Shown here: positions 18,781 to 28,508 of the stretch, in pieces | Layout of the letters: each line of letters opens with the position of its first letter | Numbering within the stretch: position 1 is the stretch's first letter | DNA from: Clostridia bacterium | GTDB lineage: Bacteria > Bacillota > Clostridia > Acetivibrionales > JAFADI01 | NCBI GenBank assembly: GCA_026417615.1 | Contig: JAOACY010000030.1 | Span: 1 to 36,218 of the forward strand | Length of the DNA stretch: 36,218 nt | Reading direction: 5' to 3' | Notes under the pieces: model-generated | Told to the model about the DNA's origin: nothing | Database searches by the model: none | What the model saw: the letters and a program-made list of their open reading frames with translations, nothing else | Translations under genes and position numbers: made by a program

Positions 18781-20271
18781 TCAATTATAAAGTAATATGT
18801 TTTCTCTGTAATCCTTCTGCAGGTCTTTTTGCAGAAATTCCAGAAACCTCACCAGCAGAGCGGATGCCTCCGCACGGGTTAACACAGCCTCGGAATTAAA
18901 TCTATTGCTGCTGTCCCCTTGTACCAGGCCTAGCTCTCTTGCAACGTAAACGCAATCCTTCGCCCATCCAGGTATATGTGAATCATCCGCAAAGGAAGTG
19001 GCAAACCCTGGGGTTGGTGCTTTATTTTCAAACCCCAGCGCTCTTATAAGAATCGTTATGGCTTGGCCTCTCTTTAAAGGATCATTGGGCTTGAATAATT
19101 CCGGGGTCATGCCGGATATTATTCCCTTCTCAACAGCATCCTTTATATACGCATAGTTTGGGTCTGTTGTTTTCAAATCCTTGAAAACCGGTGTCTCTGC
19201 CGTCTTCTTTTTTGATGTGCTGACCGTCTTCTTCTGATCAATATTGGGCCTGATGTTGCAAGCCTGCATAACACCCTTGATAAACTCCGATCTGGTCATC
19301 GCCACATCCGGCTGGAAAAACTCCTTTGTATCTGCGAACACCTCAAGAGAATACAGCTTGCTTATATAATCCTCTGCCCAGTGTCCACCGATATCCCTGA
19401 ATTTCGGAACGACCAAGCGTTCCAGCTTTGGCAGCATGCTCTGCGACAGCTCTACGCTGCCCTGCTTGCGCTTGTTTGCGTCAGGCTTGCCTCCTTTTAT
19501 TTCAGGCAAATCATATCTATAGGTTGAAACCATTTCCCTGTTTATAATTTTCATGTACCCGCCATCAAAGCTGGAGTATCCGGCTTCATTCCGAGAATAT
19601 CTCAGCTGCTTCGTTCCGCTGTCGGAAACCTGCACCTTCACCGTACCCTGCCATGACTCATTTGAAGCATTTGCTCCAGAGCCTTTTTTATTCACTGTAA
19701 TTACATAATCTATCAACTGGGTGTCCGTATTTCCCCAAAAATTCTCATAGCCCACATCTCCGCCGCTTATATCGATGGTTGCGGTTCCTTCGTCCGTATT
19801 TATCGAGTACTGCTTTTTGCCTTTGATATTTCCGTTGTAATAATCCGCCACAGGTCTGTTATCAATGACATTTGATTTGTAAAACTGGTAATTTTTAAGC
19901 TCGTACCGGTTAGCTCCAACAGCTATGGTTTCCTTCACAGTACCCACGGTGGTCTGCGATGTAGTCTGTCCCTTTTCGCTGTACTTTGTATATGTAGTAA
20001 TATAGGACATGTTCCTGTCAAGCTTTCCTTCAAGCTTTTTGTCTTCAGGCGAAAGAATTATCCTGTAGCTTACAGTCTTTTTATCTTTTGAGACAGTTTC
20101 AGTTATCTTGCATGTTCCTGTGAATTTGACAGGCTCGCCGGTTAAAAAAACGTACTCAGAATATTCAAACTCATTGTTGACGCCTCCGGAAAATTCCGTA
20201 GGTATAGCGTAGACCAGAGCTGACTGGCTTAAGATTAAAAATACCATGAATGCAATCAGCACCCGCTTCAT
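18781..20271 (-). CDS. Secreted protein with three S-layer homology (SLH) domains
   Basis: The 496-aa product has a signal peptide (about residues 1-22, ending LVYA), a unique beta-rich region (about 25-285), and three C-terminal SLH motifs: FRDIGGHWAEDYISKLYSLEV near 290, FKDLKTTDPNYAYIKDAVEKG near 360, and FADDSHIPGWAKDCVYVAREL near 425, each followed by the R-A/G-E/Q helix pattern. SLH triplets bind pyruvylated secondary cell-wall polymers, so the protein should be held on the cell surface. The N-terminal part (YVFLTGEPVKFTGTCKITET) is not a family I recognise. The ATG follows GGAGG with a good spacer. It is the only protein in this block with an obvious wall anchor. Confidence 0.9.
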   Translation of the reverse strand: MKRVLIAFMVFLILSQSALVYAIPTEFSGGVNNEFEYSEYVFLTGEPVKFTGTCKITETVSKDKKTVSYRIILSPEDKKLEGKLDRNMSYITTYTKYSEKGQTTSQTTVGTVKETIAVGANRYELKNYQFYKSNVIDNRPVADYYNGNIKGKKQYSINTDEGTATIDISGGDVGYENFWGNTDTQLIDYVITVNKKGSGANASNESWQGTVKVQVSDSGTKQLRYSRNEAGYSSFDGGYMKIINREMVSTYRYDLPEIKGGKPDANKRKQGSVELSQSMLPKLERLVVPKFRDIGGHWAEDYISKLYSLEVFADTKEFFQPDVAMTRSEFIKGVMQACNIRPNIDQKKTVSTSKKKTAETPVFKDLKTTDPNYAYIKDAVEKGIISGMTPELFKPNDPLKRGQAITILIRALGFENKAPTPGFATSFADDSHIPGWAKDCVYVARELGLVQGDSSNRFNSEAVLTRAEASALLVRFLEFLQKDLQKDYRENILLYN

Positions 20272-20344
20272 CCTTGTCCTCCTTTTTGAGCAAGCATTTT
20301 TTAGCGTCCAGCCTCTTACTTCTTCAGGCAGGCTTGCCCCTGAC

Positions 20345-22012
20345 CTATTTTACAACCACAACCTTGGCGTTGTAGTCATCCCTCACAATGTAAAGCCTGT
20401 CCCCCGGTTTCAAGGTGTCCCGGGATACCATCCTGCCGTCACGTATCAGCATTGCTTTATCAATATTTATCGGTGTTGAAACCGATCTTTCCATCCATTT
20501 TTCTTTAAGGCTGCTCCAGTCACATGAGTTCATAAGCTTTAACTTCCAGCCAACCAGCGGATCATTTTCTATAGCTTCAATCTGTCCTGTTGATACTCTT
20601 TGCCTTAACATTGAATCAAGGTTCTTCTGAACCATTATTGACGATATCCTGTCACCGTCAGAAAATATATATCCGTACCAGTCCTTCAGGCCCCTGCTCT
20701 TTGCATAACCCGAGCTTTCCTCTACCGCATAGTCCATGGTGTAAAATTCCTTGGCTGAAACCTTCTTTCCCTCATCCACGTCGTAAATATCCGTATCATT
20801 GTCATAGAACAGCTCCTTTTGGTCATTGAAGGATTCCCATTGATTCTTGTTCATGAGATAGAACTCCTTCATCAGAAGCTTGTCCGGAATTATCTGGTCC
20901 AATCTGCCCGCATACAGATTGTTCTGACCGATATTTGAGTTGTTAAGGTCTTCGTTCAAAATATATACCACACCTGCTGCCTGCTCCCGGCCTCTTCCGT
21001 CTGTTGCAACAAAAGCGTCCGAAAGCGGATTGAGAGCGTATTGATCTACAAGCCTTCCGTTGCGCACAATTATACTGCTTTCGTTAAACGCAATATTTTT
21101 ACGGCCCGCCAGCTCGAATGCACCTGTAAACCAGTTAATTTCGCTGATTTTATCAATATAAACCGATTCATATTGGTTAGCCAGAACCATCTTTTCCACT
21201 CTGCTTTTGCCGAAGAAATTCTTTACGGCCATATAGAAGGTCTTTCCTGCATATTGCTTCAAATTCCCCAAAGGCACCTTCCTGCCTGCAATATATATCG
21301 CCGCTTCATCACTGCAGCTGATTCTCAGGGAGCTCTGCAGGGGCTGCCATTTGGCATTTTTGAATATTTCCACTCCGGTTATTGTCACTGCATTATCATA
21401 TTGGTCTACTACACCAAGCCTTCCCTTATACAGGTCTTTTATAAGAATTGAATCGCCTTGTATTTCCATCCGGCTTATCATGAAGCTGTTTGCTTCATCA
21501 AAATACAGCCTGACGCCGTCGCCTTCATATAAAGCATTTAATGATGCATTCACTCCTTTTTTTGTAACAATTGTAGCGGATGATGAGAAATATGTTTCCT
21601 GATCACCTGTCGGAAGTGAAACAATAATCTGATCTCTGTCAATTTTCTTAACCGTGCCGGTTCTTATTCTGCTTCCGGGCTGTATATATCCCATATTGCT
21701 GGTGGAATAGCCCTCAAGGCTGGATAGAGTCCTGCCCGTCAATCGGCCGTAAACCTCAAGTCCCGGCTTGAACACCGATAATTTGACCTCCCTTTGGTCA
21801 ATAAGGTAAGCTGTATTTGTATTAACATCCAAAGTATGCACAATCCCGTCATAGTCCTCTATCTGCACTTTGCTTTGGCCTGCAGCCCCCTTGAAAAAGC
21901 CCTCCACATAGCCGGTCAGGTATGGATTGCTGCCTGCAGCCACGCTGCCGATGGATATTATCATTACAGTTATAAGAAAAAATGCTGCCGTTCTTTTCAC
22001 TGGTTTTACCAT
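20345..22012 (-). CDS. Secreted protein of repeated beta modules, function unknown
   Basis: This 555-aa protein has a signal peptide (about residues 1-26, ending VAAGS) and no membrane helix or wall anchor after it. I do not recognise a named family with certainty. It appears to consist of about five related beta modules of 65-90 residues. Each has a G-x-V/I-x-x-I-D-like strand, a central I-x-x-x-A-x-I-x-x-x-G-R stretch, and a closing G-D-x-L-Y strand (for example GYVEGFFKG, GTVKKIDRDQIIVSL, GRLGVVDQYDNAVTI, GRLDQIIPDKLLM and GQIEAIEND, with the last ending KPGDRLYIVRDDYN). The ATG follows AAGGGAAGGA. Upstream lies a 220-bp gap with a strongly folded candidate RNA; downstream is the SLH gene. 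It may be a surface-associated scaffold. Confidence 0.75.
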   Translation of the reverse strand: MVKPVKRTAAFFLITVMIISIGSVAAGSNPYLTGYVEGFFKGAAGQSKVQIEDYDGIVHTLDVNTNTAYLIDQREVKLSVFKPGLEVYGRLTGRTLSSLEGYSTSNMGYIQPGSRIRTGTVKKIDRDQIIVSLPTGDQETYFSSSATIVTKKGVNASLNALYEGDGVRLYFDEANSFMISRMEIQGDSILIKDLYKGRLGVVDQYDNAVTITGVEIFKNAKWQPLQSSLRISCSDEAAIYIAGRKVPLGNLKQYAGKTFYMAVKNFFGKSRVEKMVLANQYESVYIDKISEINWFTGAFELAGRKNIAFNESSIIVRNGRLVDQYALNPLSDAFVATDGRGREQAAGVVYILNEDLNNSNIGQNNLYAGRLDQIIPDKLLMKEFYLMNKNQWESFNDQKELFYDNDTDIYDVDEGKKVSAKEFYTMDYAVEESSGYAKSRGLKDWYGYIFSDGDRISSIMVQKNLDSMLRQRVSTGQIEAIENDPLVGWKLKLMNSCDWSSLKEKWMERSVSTPINIDKAMLIRDGRMVSRDTLKPGDRLYIVRDDYNAKVVVVK

Positions 22013-22082
22013 TCCTTCCCTTGTAGCTGTACTCTTTATACATCAAATTCAATAAATATATTTCATGGAAAAGTTATTGGGC

Positions 22083-22194
22083 AAAGGCCATTTCACCTAC
22101 CCTCAAGGAATGCCTCCGAGGAAAGTGAATTCATGCTGCAGCCCTGGAGACATTTCCCCCGAATTCATCTTTCCGATGCTATTGAAATGCCTTT
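22083..22194 (-). ncRNA. Candidate structured leader RNA (three-stem), class unknown
   Basis: On the minus strand three helices can form. P1: AAAGGCATTTC (22184-22194) with GAAATGGCCTTT (22083-22094), 11 bp with one bulged G. P2: GGAAAGATGAATTC (22161-22174) with GAATTCACTTTCC (22120-22132), 13 bp with one bulged A, enclosing a G-rich loop. P3: a smaller stem CTC/GAG in 22102-22120, sharing a base with P2. Together they make a closed three-way junction about 70 nt upstream of the start of the 555-aa protein gene. That layout suggests a riboswitch or protein-binding leader, but it matches no class I can recall. Confidence 0.4.
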
Positions 22195-22232
22195 GAGCAA
22201 TCACTTTTCTCAAGCTGTAATATTTTTTGCTG

Positions 22233-25200
22233 TTACCTTCTTCTGCCTATTACCATATATCTGCCGAGCTTGTTGACATATGCGCGTACAAAGCCGCTTG
22301 ATGAAGCTGCCTGCCCCGTCTGCATCCATCCATCGCCGTAGCCCTCATATCTGCTTAAGCTAGCGGTCTGGTAACCCCGCATGCCGGCCTTGTAAGTATC
22401 AAAATCCATTACCATTTCGATATTGGAATTCAAGTGCTCCATTTTTGAGTTATCCTTGCCGACAAACATGGTCAATTCCAGATTGTACTGCGTTGAAAGC
22501 GGAACCTCGCCGGCTTTTGTATCTGTACCCTCATTATATGGAGCTACCTTGAACCTTACGCCGGCATCCCTCCGGTTCCTGTTTTCCTCCATCTTTGAGG
22601 ATTTGAAGGCAAACGGGTTGAATTTAATGGTAAAGTCGCTGCCGATAATGGTAATATTTCTGGCGCTTGCGCTTGCAATAACATATGCAGGTATGCTTAC
22701 CGTTACCTCCTTGCTGCCTGAAAGCATTCCCGAAGTCAAATCTATTGTAATTTCTTTATCGGAAAAATCCTTGCGTCCGATAACAACAATCGCCGAATAT
22801 CCTGATTTTACCATGGTGGTCTTGTCATTCAAGCCGCCGTCATCATCAGGCATGCCTGCGTTTGCGCCTGTTGTGACGGTGTTGCTTTCTGCGGAAGGGT
22901 TTGACGGACCGTAATCCGCAATGGCTTTTATTATAAACCTGTAGCTTGTTCTCGGCTCAATGCCGGTAAACATGTAGCTGTTCAGCTCTGTCGAGCCTAT
23001 AAGCTCCATGCCGCTGCCGTTTATGATTGCATATATTTCATATTCCTTTGCTCCGCCAACAGCATTCCAGCTTATCTTTATATACCTGTCATAAACAAGC
23101 TCTGCTCTTACTCCTGTAGGTGCGGCAAGCTCAGGCAGGCCATAAGCTATATCTCCGTACACCTCACTGGCTCCCGTGTCAGGATTTATGACTATAATTC
23201 CCCTTGTTCCGACCTTGCCCTTTGGCGCAATAATAGTCACTGTTTCATTGTCAATGAATTTGAAGCCGGTGCCGTCAGTCCCGCTTTCCAATAAATAAGC
23301 TGCGCCGTTTATGTTTATAATTGTACCCTTGGCATTAGGATCCGCTCTCTTGATGACGGGATTGAAAACCACTCTTGCTCCAGCCATAAAGCCGCTTCCC
23401 TTAAGCTTTAACTCCTGTCCTCCCTCAACGGAAACCGATGAAATTCTTGTATTCTCCGATGGATCCGCAGGGTCGACAACAGTCAGGATTTTCGGGCAGC
23501 TAAGATAAGTAAACTCAACCGCAGAGGCTGAAACCTCTCCATCAGGGTTCTCCACTCTTATTTTCACCTTTCCGGGAACATTTGAAGGAGCATTTGCAAA
23601 TATAGTCTTATAGTCGACGACAGTTACCTCCGAATCCGGAACCTTGTAGGCGCCAAAATACACAGAAAGCCTTCCTCTGTAGCCTTCCATTCTTTCACGG
23701 AAATCCGCGCCCTCTATCTTGACTCTTGTCCCTCCTGTAGCCGGTCCTGTGTTTGGTGTAAGCTTTTTAACGGACGGAGCAGTATCGCCTTTTGTGAATA
23801 TTATATAAATCGGTGGTGTCAGTTCGTCTGATGCGGCAGAACCTCCATCCTCATTCAGCACTACTACCCGGTGCAGCTTCCCAAGAGCGCTGTCAGGGAC
23901 GGCAGGCATTTCGAAGGTGAGCTTGTTCGGCAGGCTGTAGGTTATCTTGTCGGCACGAAGGTCAACAACGTCAGAGACCTGTATCCTCGCTCTTTCACGG
24001 AAGTCCTCACCGACAATGCTTACGATGCTTCCCCCCCTAATGCTCATCCTCAGGACTTTTATGTCATTAGCCCCATCCTTGCCATCCGCAGGAGGCTGGT
24101 TCTCCTTGGTTATATTTATTATCTTGGGGTCGCTGGCCGGGTTCTTGTAGGTGAAAGAACCCGTGGCAGTTCCGCCGTCCGGATTAACTGCCGTCACAGA
24201 TACAGTTCCTATGGTGTAATAAGATGCGGAATGCACCGAAAGCTGATTCGGGTTGATTAATTGTGCTTGAGGTGAATATCCCCTGTCTACAATCAGCCTC
24301 CTGTCGGCTACCTCTACACGGACAAGCTCATACCCCGAATACTGGCTGTTCTCGTCTCTAAGCAATGCCAAATCGATGTATTTTACAGAATCGTCGTATT
24401 GATTTATGGTTGCCTGATAAGTACCTTTGTCTTCAACTGTTATTCTTAAGCTTTTGCTTGCTCCTGATGCATCGTACTCCACCTTAAGGCCGCCCTCCAA
24501 TACAACTGTTGCCCTGCCGTTGTCTATTCTGCCCGAATTCTCCTGGTCTCTTGGAATTTGTCTGTTTGATATTGTTCCGAAACGCACCAGAGGCATTGTC
24601 TTAGGAGTTACAATTCCGTTTCCGCTCCCGTCAATGGACTGGTAAACTTCAACTTTACTTTGCTCAAAGTTAGTTCCAAGTATGTCCAATTTATCCTTGC
24701 CCTGTTTCTTTCCTTCGTTTGGGAGAATCTTTGAAATAGTTGGCTTTGATGCCACATAGGTGTAGTTTACCCTATTTGATACACCTGCATCATTATTCAC
24801 CACAAAGACCTGAACTGGTCCGGCTTTGCCCTGCGGGGTCAGAACCTTGAGATACCCCTTTGAGAACTCAATAATCTTAGCCCTGGCTGAGCCAAAGTAC
24901 ACCTTTGGCATTGCCGGCGAAGCATAATAGCTGTAAGTTTGCCCATTTACATCAACAGTGGCTTTAACTCCTGTGATATCAGGATCGTATTCAAATGCAG
25001 GCAGATTAGGCCCGTCCCATTCGTTATTGCCGTTAATATCCGTATAGGGTTCTCCGCTGTCCCATTTACCATTCCTGTTTGTATCCGCATAGGGCTCGTA
25101 GAACCTGAAGTCGCTTCCGGTTATCTCCACTATTTTCCCGCCCGAAGCAGAACCTGTGGCCGGGACAATCTTGGATATCTTAGGATAGCTCCCGGGCACT

Positions 25201-28200
25201 ACATAAGTAAATCCGTCCAATTTGCTGGCACTTGCTCCGTCGGGGTTTACGACAACCACCGGTACTGTATGCCTGTTCCCACCTGTCGTCTGAACAAGAT
25301 CACCTGGATACTTCGGCACCTTCACTTCAATGCTTTTTCCGTTTGTGCTTACAGCCACATCCTGAGGAGCTGCTTCAATTCCGTTAATATATACCTTGGT
25401 CTTGCTTGTGCCATTATCCTCAAAATCATTTCCATTAAGCGTTATGGTATACCCTCCGTCAACTGAACCTTCCGGAGGCTCTATACTGGTTATTTGGGGA
25501 TTGGTCTGGGGCTGTGTATAGTAGTAGAAGCCCTGCTGGTCCAGCTTGCTGTCCTTCTTTGTATCCGGATTCATCACTGTCACGTCATAGTATCCGTCAG
25601 CGTCCAGAATAGGAACCTCAAAGTACAGGCGGGTTCTGTCAATTACCTTGACACGCTTGCCCAGGACAGTATGGCCGTCCTTATTCTGAACATCCGCATA
25701 AAAAGTCCTTACCTTGAGAGTAATAGACGGTGTTTCCCCGATTGTAATTGTATCGTTGACTGCATCTGCAGTCAGACTGAATACGCTTCCGCCTTCCTTG
25801 CTCGCCTGTATGGCGTTGCCCGCTCCATTCAGCTGCAGAACATATGTGCTGCCTGCTCCGTTTGACAGCACATACTGCCCTTTTCCATTCAGCTCAAGGG
25901 TATAATACCTTTGGCTGCTCTGATTCTCAAGAACCAGCGCATCAATTTGACTGAAAGCAGTTATTGCGCCACCTGTTATATATACTAATTCCCTGTTTCC
26001 CGGAATATCATAATCCCTGAGCTCCACCCTTTTCGTAACCGCATTGAGGTTATACTGGTTTACGTCCTTTCCTTCCAGCAGAACCCTAGTGCCTATGAGC
26101 CTGTATACATCCTTAGGGCTTGCAGTCGGGTCTGGCTTTAAAAAGTTGTCACCTGTTGCCACAACCAACGTCCCCGTGTTTCCCCTTTTGGGCAAGAAAT
26201 CCGTAAGCTTTGGGTTGGTGAAAGCCTTGACAAAAGTGAAAGGCCATGTGTCCATACCGCCTTCGGGGTTCATGACCAGCAGCTGGGTATCCCCTTCTCT
26301 TCCTTTCGGACATACAAAGGTGAGCTTTTTCCCGTCGCCCTGCCTTGTCACTCCCGCAACCGGCTCGCCATCCAAAAACACCTTTATTCCGTCAGCGAAA
26401 TTGCTGCCTTCAATTATAATGGTCTCTCCTCCGTCAATCGTTGTAACATTGGGAGTAACCGAAGTTATTACGGGTTTTTTATTATCTTCGGGAAGAACGA
26501 GCTCTATATAATCAGCCTTGAGTGCGTATATTCCTGTATTTTCCGAGTTCCTTACAGGGTTGCTTACCTTAAGGTTCACTTTTGCTTTTCCGTTTGTAAG
26601 ACTTGTAAGTCCAGGGATAACCGTACCCTTTGGTATTGTTACAAGTATCCTCGTTCCTATTTCATTGCCGGAAGTACCGTCCAATTCCTTGCCTGCTGCA
26701 TTAAAAACTTTTATGCTTATAGCAGAGCTTGATACGGGATCCCCCGGGTTTACAGTTTCATTTACATTAAGTCCCAATGTTCCTATTTCGACAATAGGAT
26801 ATCTTGTAATCTCTTTTCCGGAAGAGTTTACAAACTTATGCACCATCAGGTTTGTGCCGTGAATGGCAATCATCATGTCCTGAGGTAAAACAAAACCTCC
26901 GTTGCCGTCGGGTTCAATCTGTATTTTGTCAGGTGTGGCATCGGTTATGGTGGGAGTAATTTTGCTTGGTATATAGGTATAGCCCTGGCCAAGCACCGCT
27001 CTCTCTTTAATTATAATTTTGCTGTTGTCCGCCTTTGTAAAGGTGGTTTCTATTTCTATAACAACGTCCTTTTTAGGATTTGCTTCCGCATCAGTAACCT
27101 GAGGTGTCTGCACTGTAAATCTGTCAAGATCCTTGCTGGGCAAAACATCGTAATTGGTTCCTGCCGGATTTGTAAGGAAGGTAGCTTCTCCCCCTATTAA
27201 AACTTTAACGGTTCTTTCGGCTGAAGTTACCGGCACGCCGTCATAGCTTCCCGGTGAGTAAGATATTTTCAGCTCTCTTGGGTTAGGATCCGTCAAAGGC
27301 GATTCAATGTTTATAATATTTGGATTTGAGGGCAAAAACTCAGGCATATTTATTGAAGCCAGCAGCTGCCCCAGAATGGTAACCTTTGAGCCGCTATCGG
27401 GGCCTGTCCCGGGCTCGACTGCTAATATCTTCGGCTTTCTGCTCCCGTCAACCACAATAAACTTCTCATAGAAGGGGGCTGTACCTACCACCAGCTCCTG
27501 GAACACCTGGGTCATTGGGTTCTGCCCCTCAGGTATTGGGTTTGTAAGAACAACATAATATTCTCCCACAGTAAGATTGGGAACCCTAACGGCCAGCACG
27601 TCCTTGCCTCCGAAGTTCTGCTGGAAGGTCTTGTTTGTGCCTTTGTTTGCGTTTGTATACGGATCTGTTCCGTCAATCTTTTTTATAAAGAAAACATCAT
27701 AGCTGTCAAGAGTATTGGCAGCGGCCTCGAAGAACACGGTGTCGCCTTTTTCCCCGGTATTTGGATGCATTTGAAGGTTTGTCGCAGTTATATCCTTTAC
27801 CAGACGGAACTGCTCAAGATATGTGTATTTAACGGATACCGAAACAGTAACATCAGGGTTGGCCGGATTAAAGCTAATGCCTGTCAGGTTCAGATTTTTC
27901 TCAAAAACAATATCCTGAAAGCCCGGTTCGCCTGAAGGCGTATTCAAGGTTGCAGTTTTGCCGTTTGGCGCTATGCTAAGCGGAGGATTGCCTAATTGTC
28001 CGAACTCTATTTCCCCAAGTTTATTTACATATTTCGCTTTAATATCTGCATCATCGATTCTTGTAAGGTTTTCACCGTACAAGGTAAGATTATCCGTGCC
28101 AAGGCGCACTTTTCCGCTTACTCCTGTAAGCTTGGGCATGTCTCCCGCATTTATGGGTATAACGGTTCCTCCAATCAAAAGGCTGTTACCCAGCATATCC

Positions 28201-28493
28201 TGGCTCACAGAGAACTGGAGCACAAGGTCGGTATTTACATCCCTGTTGGTGAGCTCCTTGTATCCGGATGCTGTTTCCATGTAGACCTTTGCGCCGTCAA
28301 GGCTGGTGCCCCTTAAAGATATTTTACATTCTTTAAAGCTCCTGCCGCTGTCATAAACCGCAAATACCTTTACCTCCGTTACCTTATATGTGTCAGGATT
28401 ATATCCTCGTACTTCACTCCAAGGCATAAGGCATGTCAGCATTATAAATGCAAGAAGTGCTGCCATAACCCTTTTCATTGTCAATTTCTCCAT
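22233..28493 (-). CDS. Giant secreted TIG/IPT-repeat protein with fibronectin III domain
   Basis: This 2086-aa protein has a signal peptide (about residues 1-30) and at least eight IPT/TIG immunoglobulin-like units, recognisable by P-x-I-x-x-I-x-P ... G-G-x-x-v-x-I-x-G-x-x-F. They lie near residues 355, 670, 758, 998, 1103, 1247, 1569 and 1666. Inserted near 1134-1160 is an Asp/Asn-rich pair of loops (DTNRNGKWDSGE and DINGNNEWDG) that look like calcium-binding EF-hand or dockerin-type loops. A fibronectin III domain follows (about 1784-1870), then a 200-residue C-terminal beta domain ending LGRYMVIGRRR. There is no SLH, LPxTG or membrane helix, so attachment is unexplained. The ATG has GGGGG nine bases upstream and lies 15 bp after the other TIG gene, indicating one operon. 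It is probably a surface or S-layer-associated filament protein. Confidence 0.88.
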   Translation of the reverse strand: MEKLTMKRVMAALLAFIMLTCLMPWSEVRGYNPDTYKVTEVKVFAVYDSGRSFKECKISLRGTSLDGAKVYMETASGYKELTNRDVNTDLVLQFSVSQDMLGNSLLIGGTVIPINAGDMPKLTGVSGKVRLGTDNLTLYGENLTRIDDADIKAKYVNKLGEIEFGQLGNPPLSIAPNGKTATLNTPSGEPGFQDIVFEKNLNLTGISFNPANPDVTVSVSVKYTYLEQFRLVKDITATNLQMHPNTGEKGDTVFFEAAANTLDSYDVFFIKKIDGTDPYTNANKGTNKTFQQNFGGKDVLAVRVPNLTVGEYYVVLTNPIPEGQNPMTQVFQELVVGTAPFYEKFIVVDGSRKPKILAVEPGTGPDSGSKVTILGQLLASINMPEFLPSNPNIINIESPLTDPNPRELKISYSPGSYDGVPVTSAERTVKVLIGGEATFLTNPAGTNYDVLPSKDLDRFTVQTPQVTDAEANPKKDVVIEIETTFTKADNSKIIIKERAVLGQGYTYIPSKITPTITDATPDKIQIEPDGNGGFVLPQDMMIAIHGTNLMVHKFVNSSGKEITRYPIVEIGTLGLNVNETVNPGDPVSSSAISIKVFNAAGKELDGTSGNEIGTRILVTIPKGTVIPGLTSLTNGKAKVNLKVSNPVRNSENTGIYALKADYIELVLPEDNKKPVITSVTPNVTTIDGGETIIIEGSNFADGIKVFLDGEPVAGVTRQGDGKKLTFVCPKGREGDTQLLVMNPEGGMDTWPFTFVKAFTNPKLTDFLPKRGNTGTLVVATGDNFLKPDPTASPKDVYRLIGTRVLLEGKDVNQYNLNAVTKRVELRDYDIPGNRELVYITGGAITAFSQIDALVLENQSSQRYYTLELNGKGQYVLSNGAGSTYVLQLNGAGNAIQASKEGGSVFSLTADAVNDTITIGETPSITLKVRTFYADVQNKDGHTVLGKRVKVIDRTRLYFEVPILDADGYYDVTVMNPDTKKDSKLDQQGFYYYTQPQTNPQITSIEPPEGSVDGGYTITLNGNDFEDNGTSKTKVYINGIEAAPQDVAVSTNGKSIEVKVPKYPGDLVQTTGGNRHTVPVVVVNPDGASASKLDGFTYVVPGSYPKISKIVPATGSASGGKIVEITGSDFRFYEPYADTNRNGKWDSGEPYTDINGNNEWDGPNLPAFEYDPDITGVKATVDVNGQTYSYYASPAMPKVYFGSARAKIIEFSKGYLKVLTPQGKAGPVQVFVVNNDAGVSNRVNYTYVASKPTISKILPNEGKKQGKDKLDILGTNFEQSKVEVYQSIDGSGNGIVTPKTMPLVRFGTISNRQIPRDQENSGRIDNGRATVVLEGGLKVEYDASGASKSLRITVEDKGTYQATINQYDDSVKYIDLALLRDENSQYSGYELVRVEVADRRLIVDRGYSPQAQLINPNQLSVHSASYYTIGTVSVTAVNPDGGTATGSFTYKNPASDPKIINITKENQPPADGKDGANDIKVLRMSIRGGSIVSIVGEDFRERARIQVSDVVDLRADKITYSLPNKLTFEMPAVPDSALGKLHRVVVLNEDGGSAASDELTPPIYIIFTKGDTAPSVKKLTPNTGPATGGTRVKIEGADFRERMEGYRGRLSVYFGAYKVPDSEVTVVDYKTIFANAPSNVPGKVKIRVENPDGEVSASAVEFTYLSCPKILTVVDPADPSENTRISSVSVEGGQELKLKGSGFMAGARVVFNPVIKRADPNAKGTIININGAAYLLESGTDGTGFKFIDNETVTIIAPKGKVGTRGIIVINPDTGASEVYGDIAYGLPELAAPTGVRAELVYDRYIKISWNAVGGAKEYEIYAIINGSGMELIGSTELNSYMFTGIEPRTSYRFIIKAIADYGPSNPSAESNTVTTGANAGMPDDDGGLNDKTTMVKSGYSAIVVIGRKDFSDKEITIDLTSGMLSGSKEVTVSIPAYVIASASARNITIIGSDFTIKFNPFAFKSSKMEENRNRRDAGVRFKVAPYNEGTDTKAGEVPLSTQYNLELTMFVGKDNSKMEHLNSNIEMVMDFDTYKAGMRGYQTASLSRYEGYGDGWMQTGQAASSSGFVRAYVNKLGRYMVIGRRR

Positions 28494-28508
28494 GCAAAAT
28501 ATCCCCCT

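Noticed and set aside
22013-22232. Assignment of the folded leader to the c-di-AMP (ydaO) or c-di-GMP riboswitch
   Set aside because: A CGGGGGAA stretch recalls ydaO, but the GGGGUGAAUC and CUAACCUCGUAAGC-type segments are missing, and no GCAAA/ACGCAAAG motif of c-di-GMP-I is present.
25010-25095. A dockerin domain, which would suggest a cellulosome component
   Set aside because: Only two short acidic loops occur, inside a TIG unit and without the helices or duplicated 22-residue layout of dockerins.
23311-26862. Several plus-strand open frames opposite the giant TIG gene
   Set aside because: They are shadows of a clear 2086-codon gene, lack ribosome binding sites and show no recognisable protein features.
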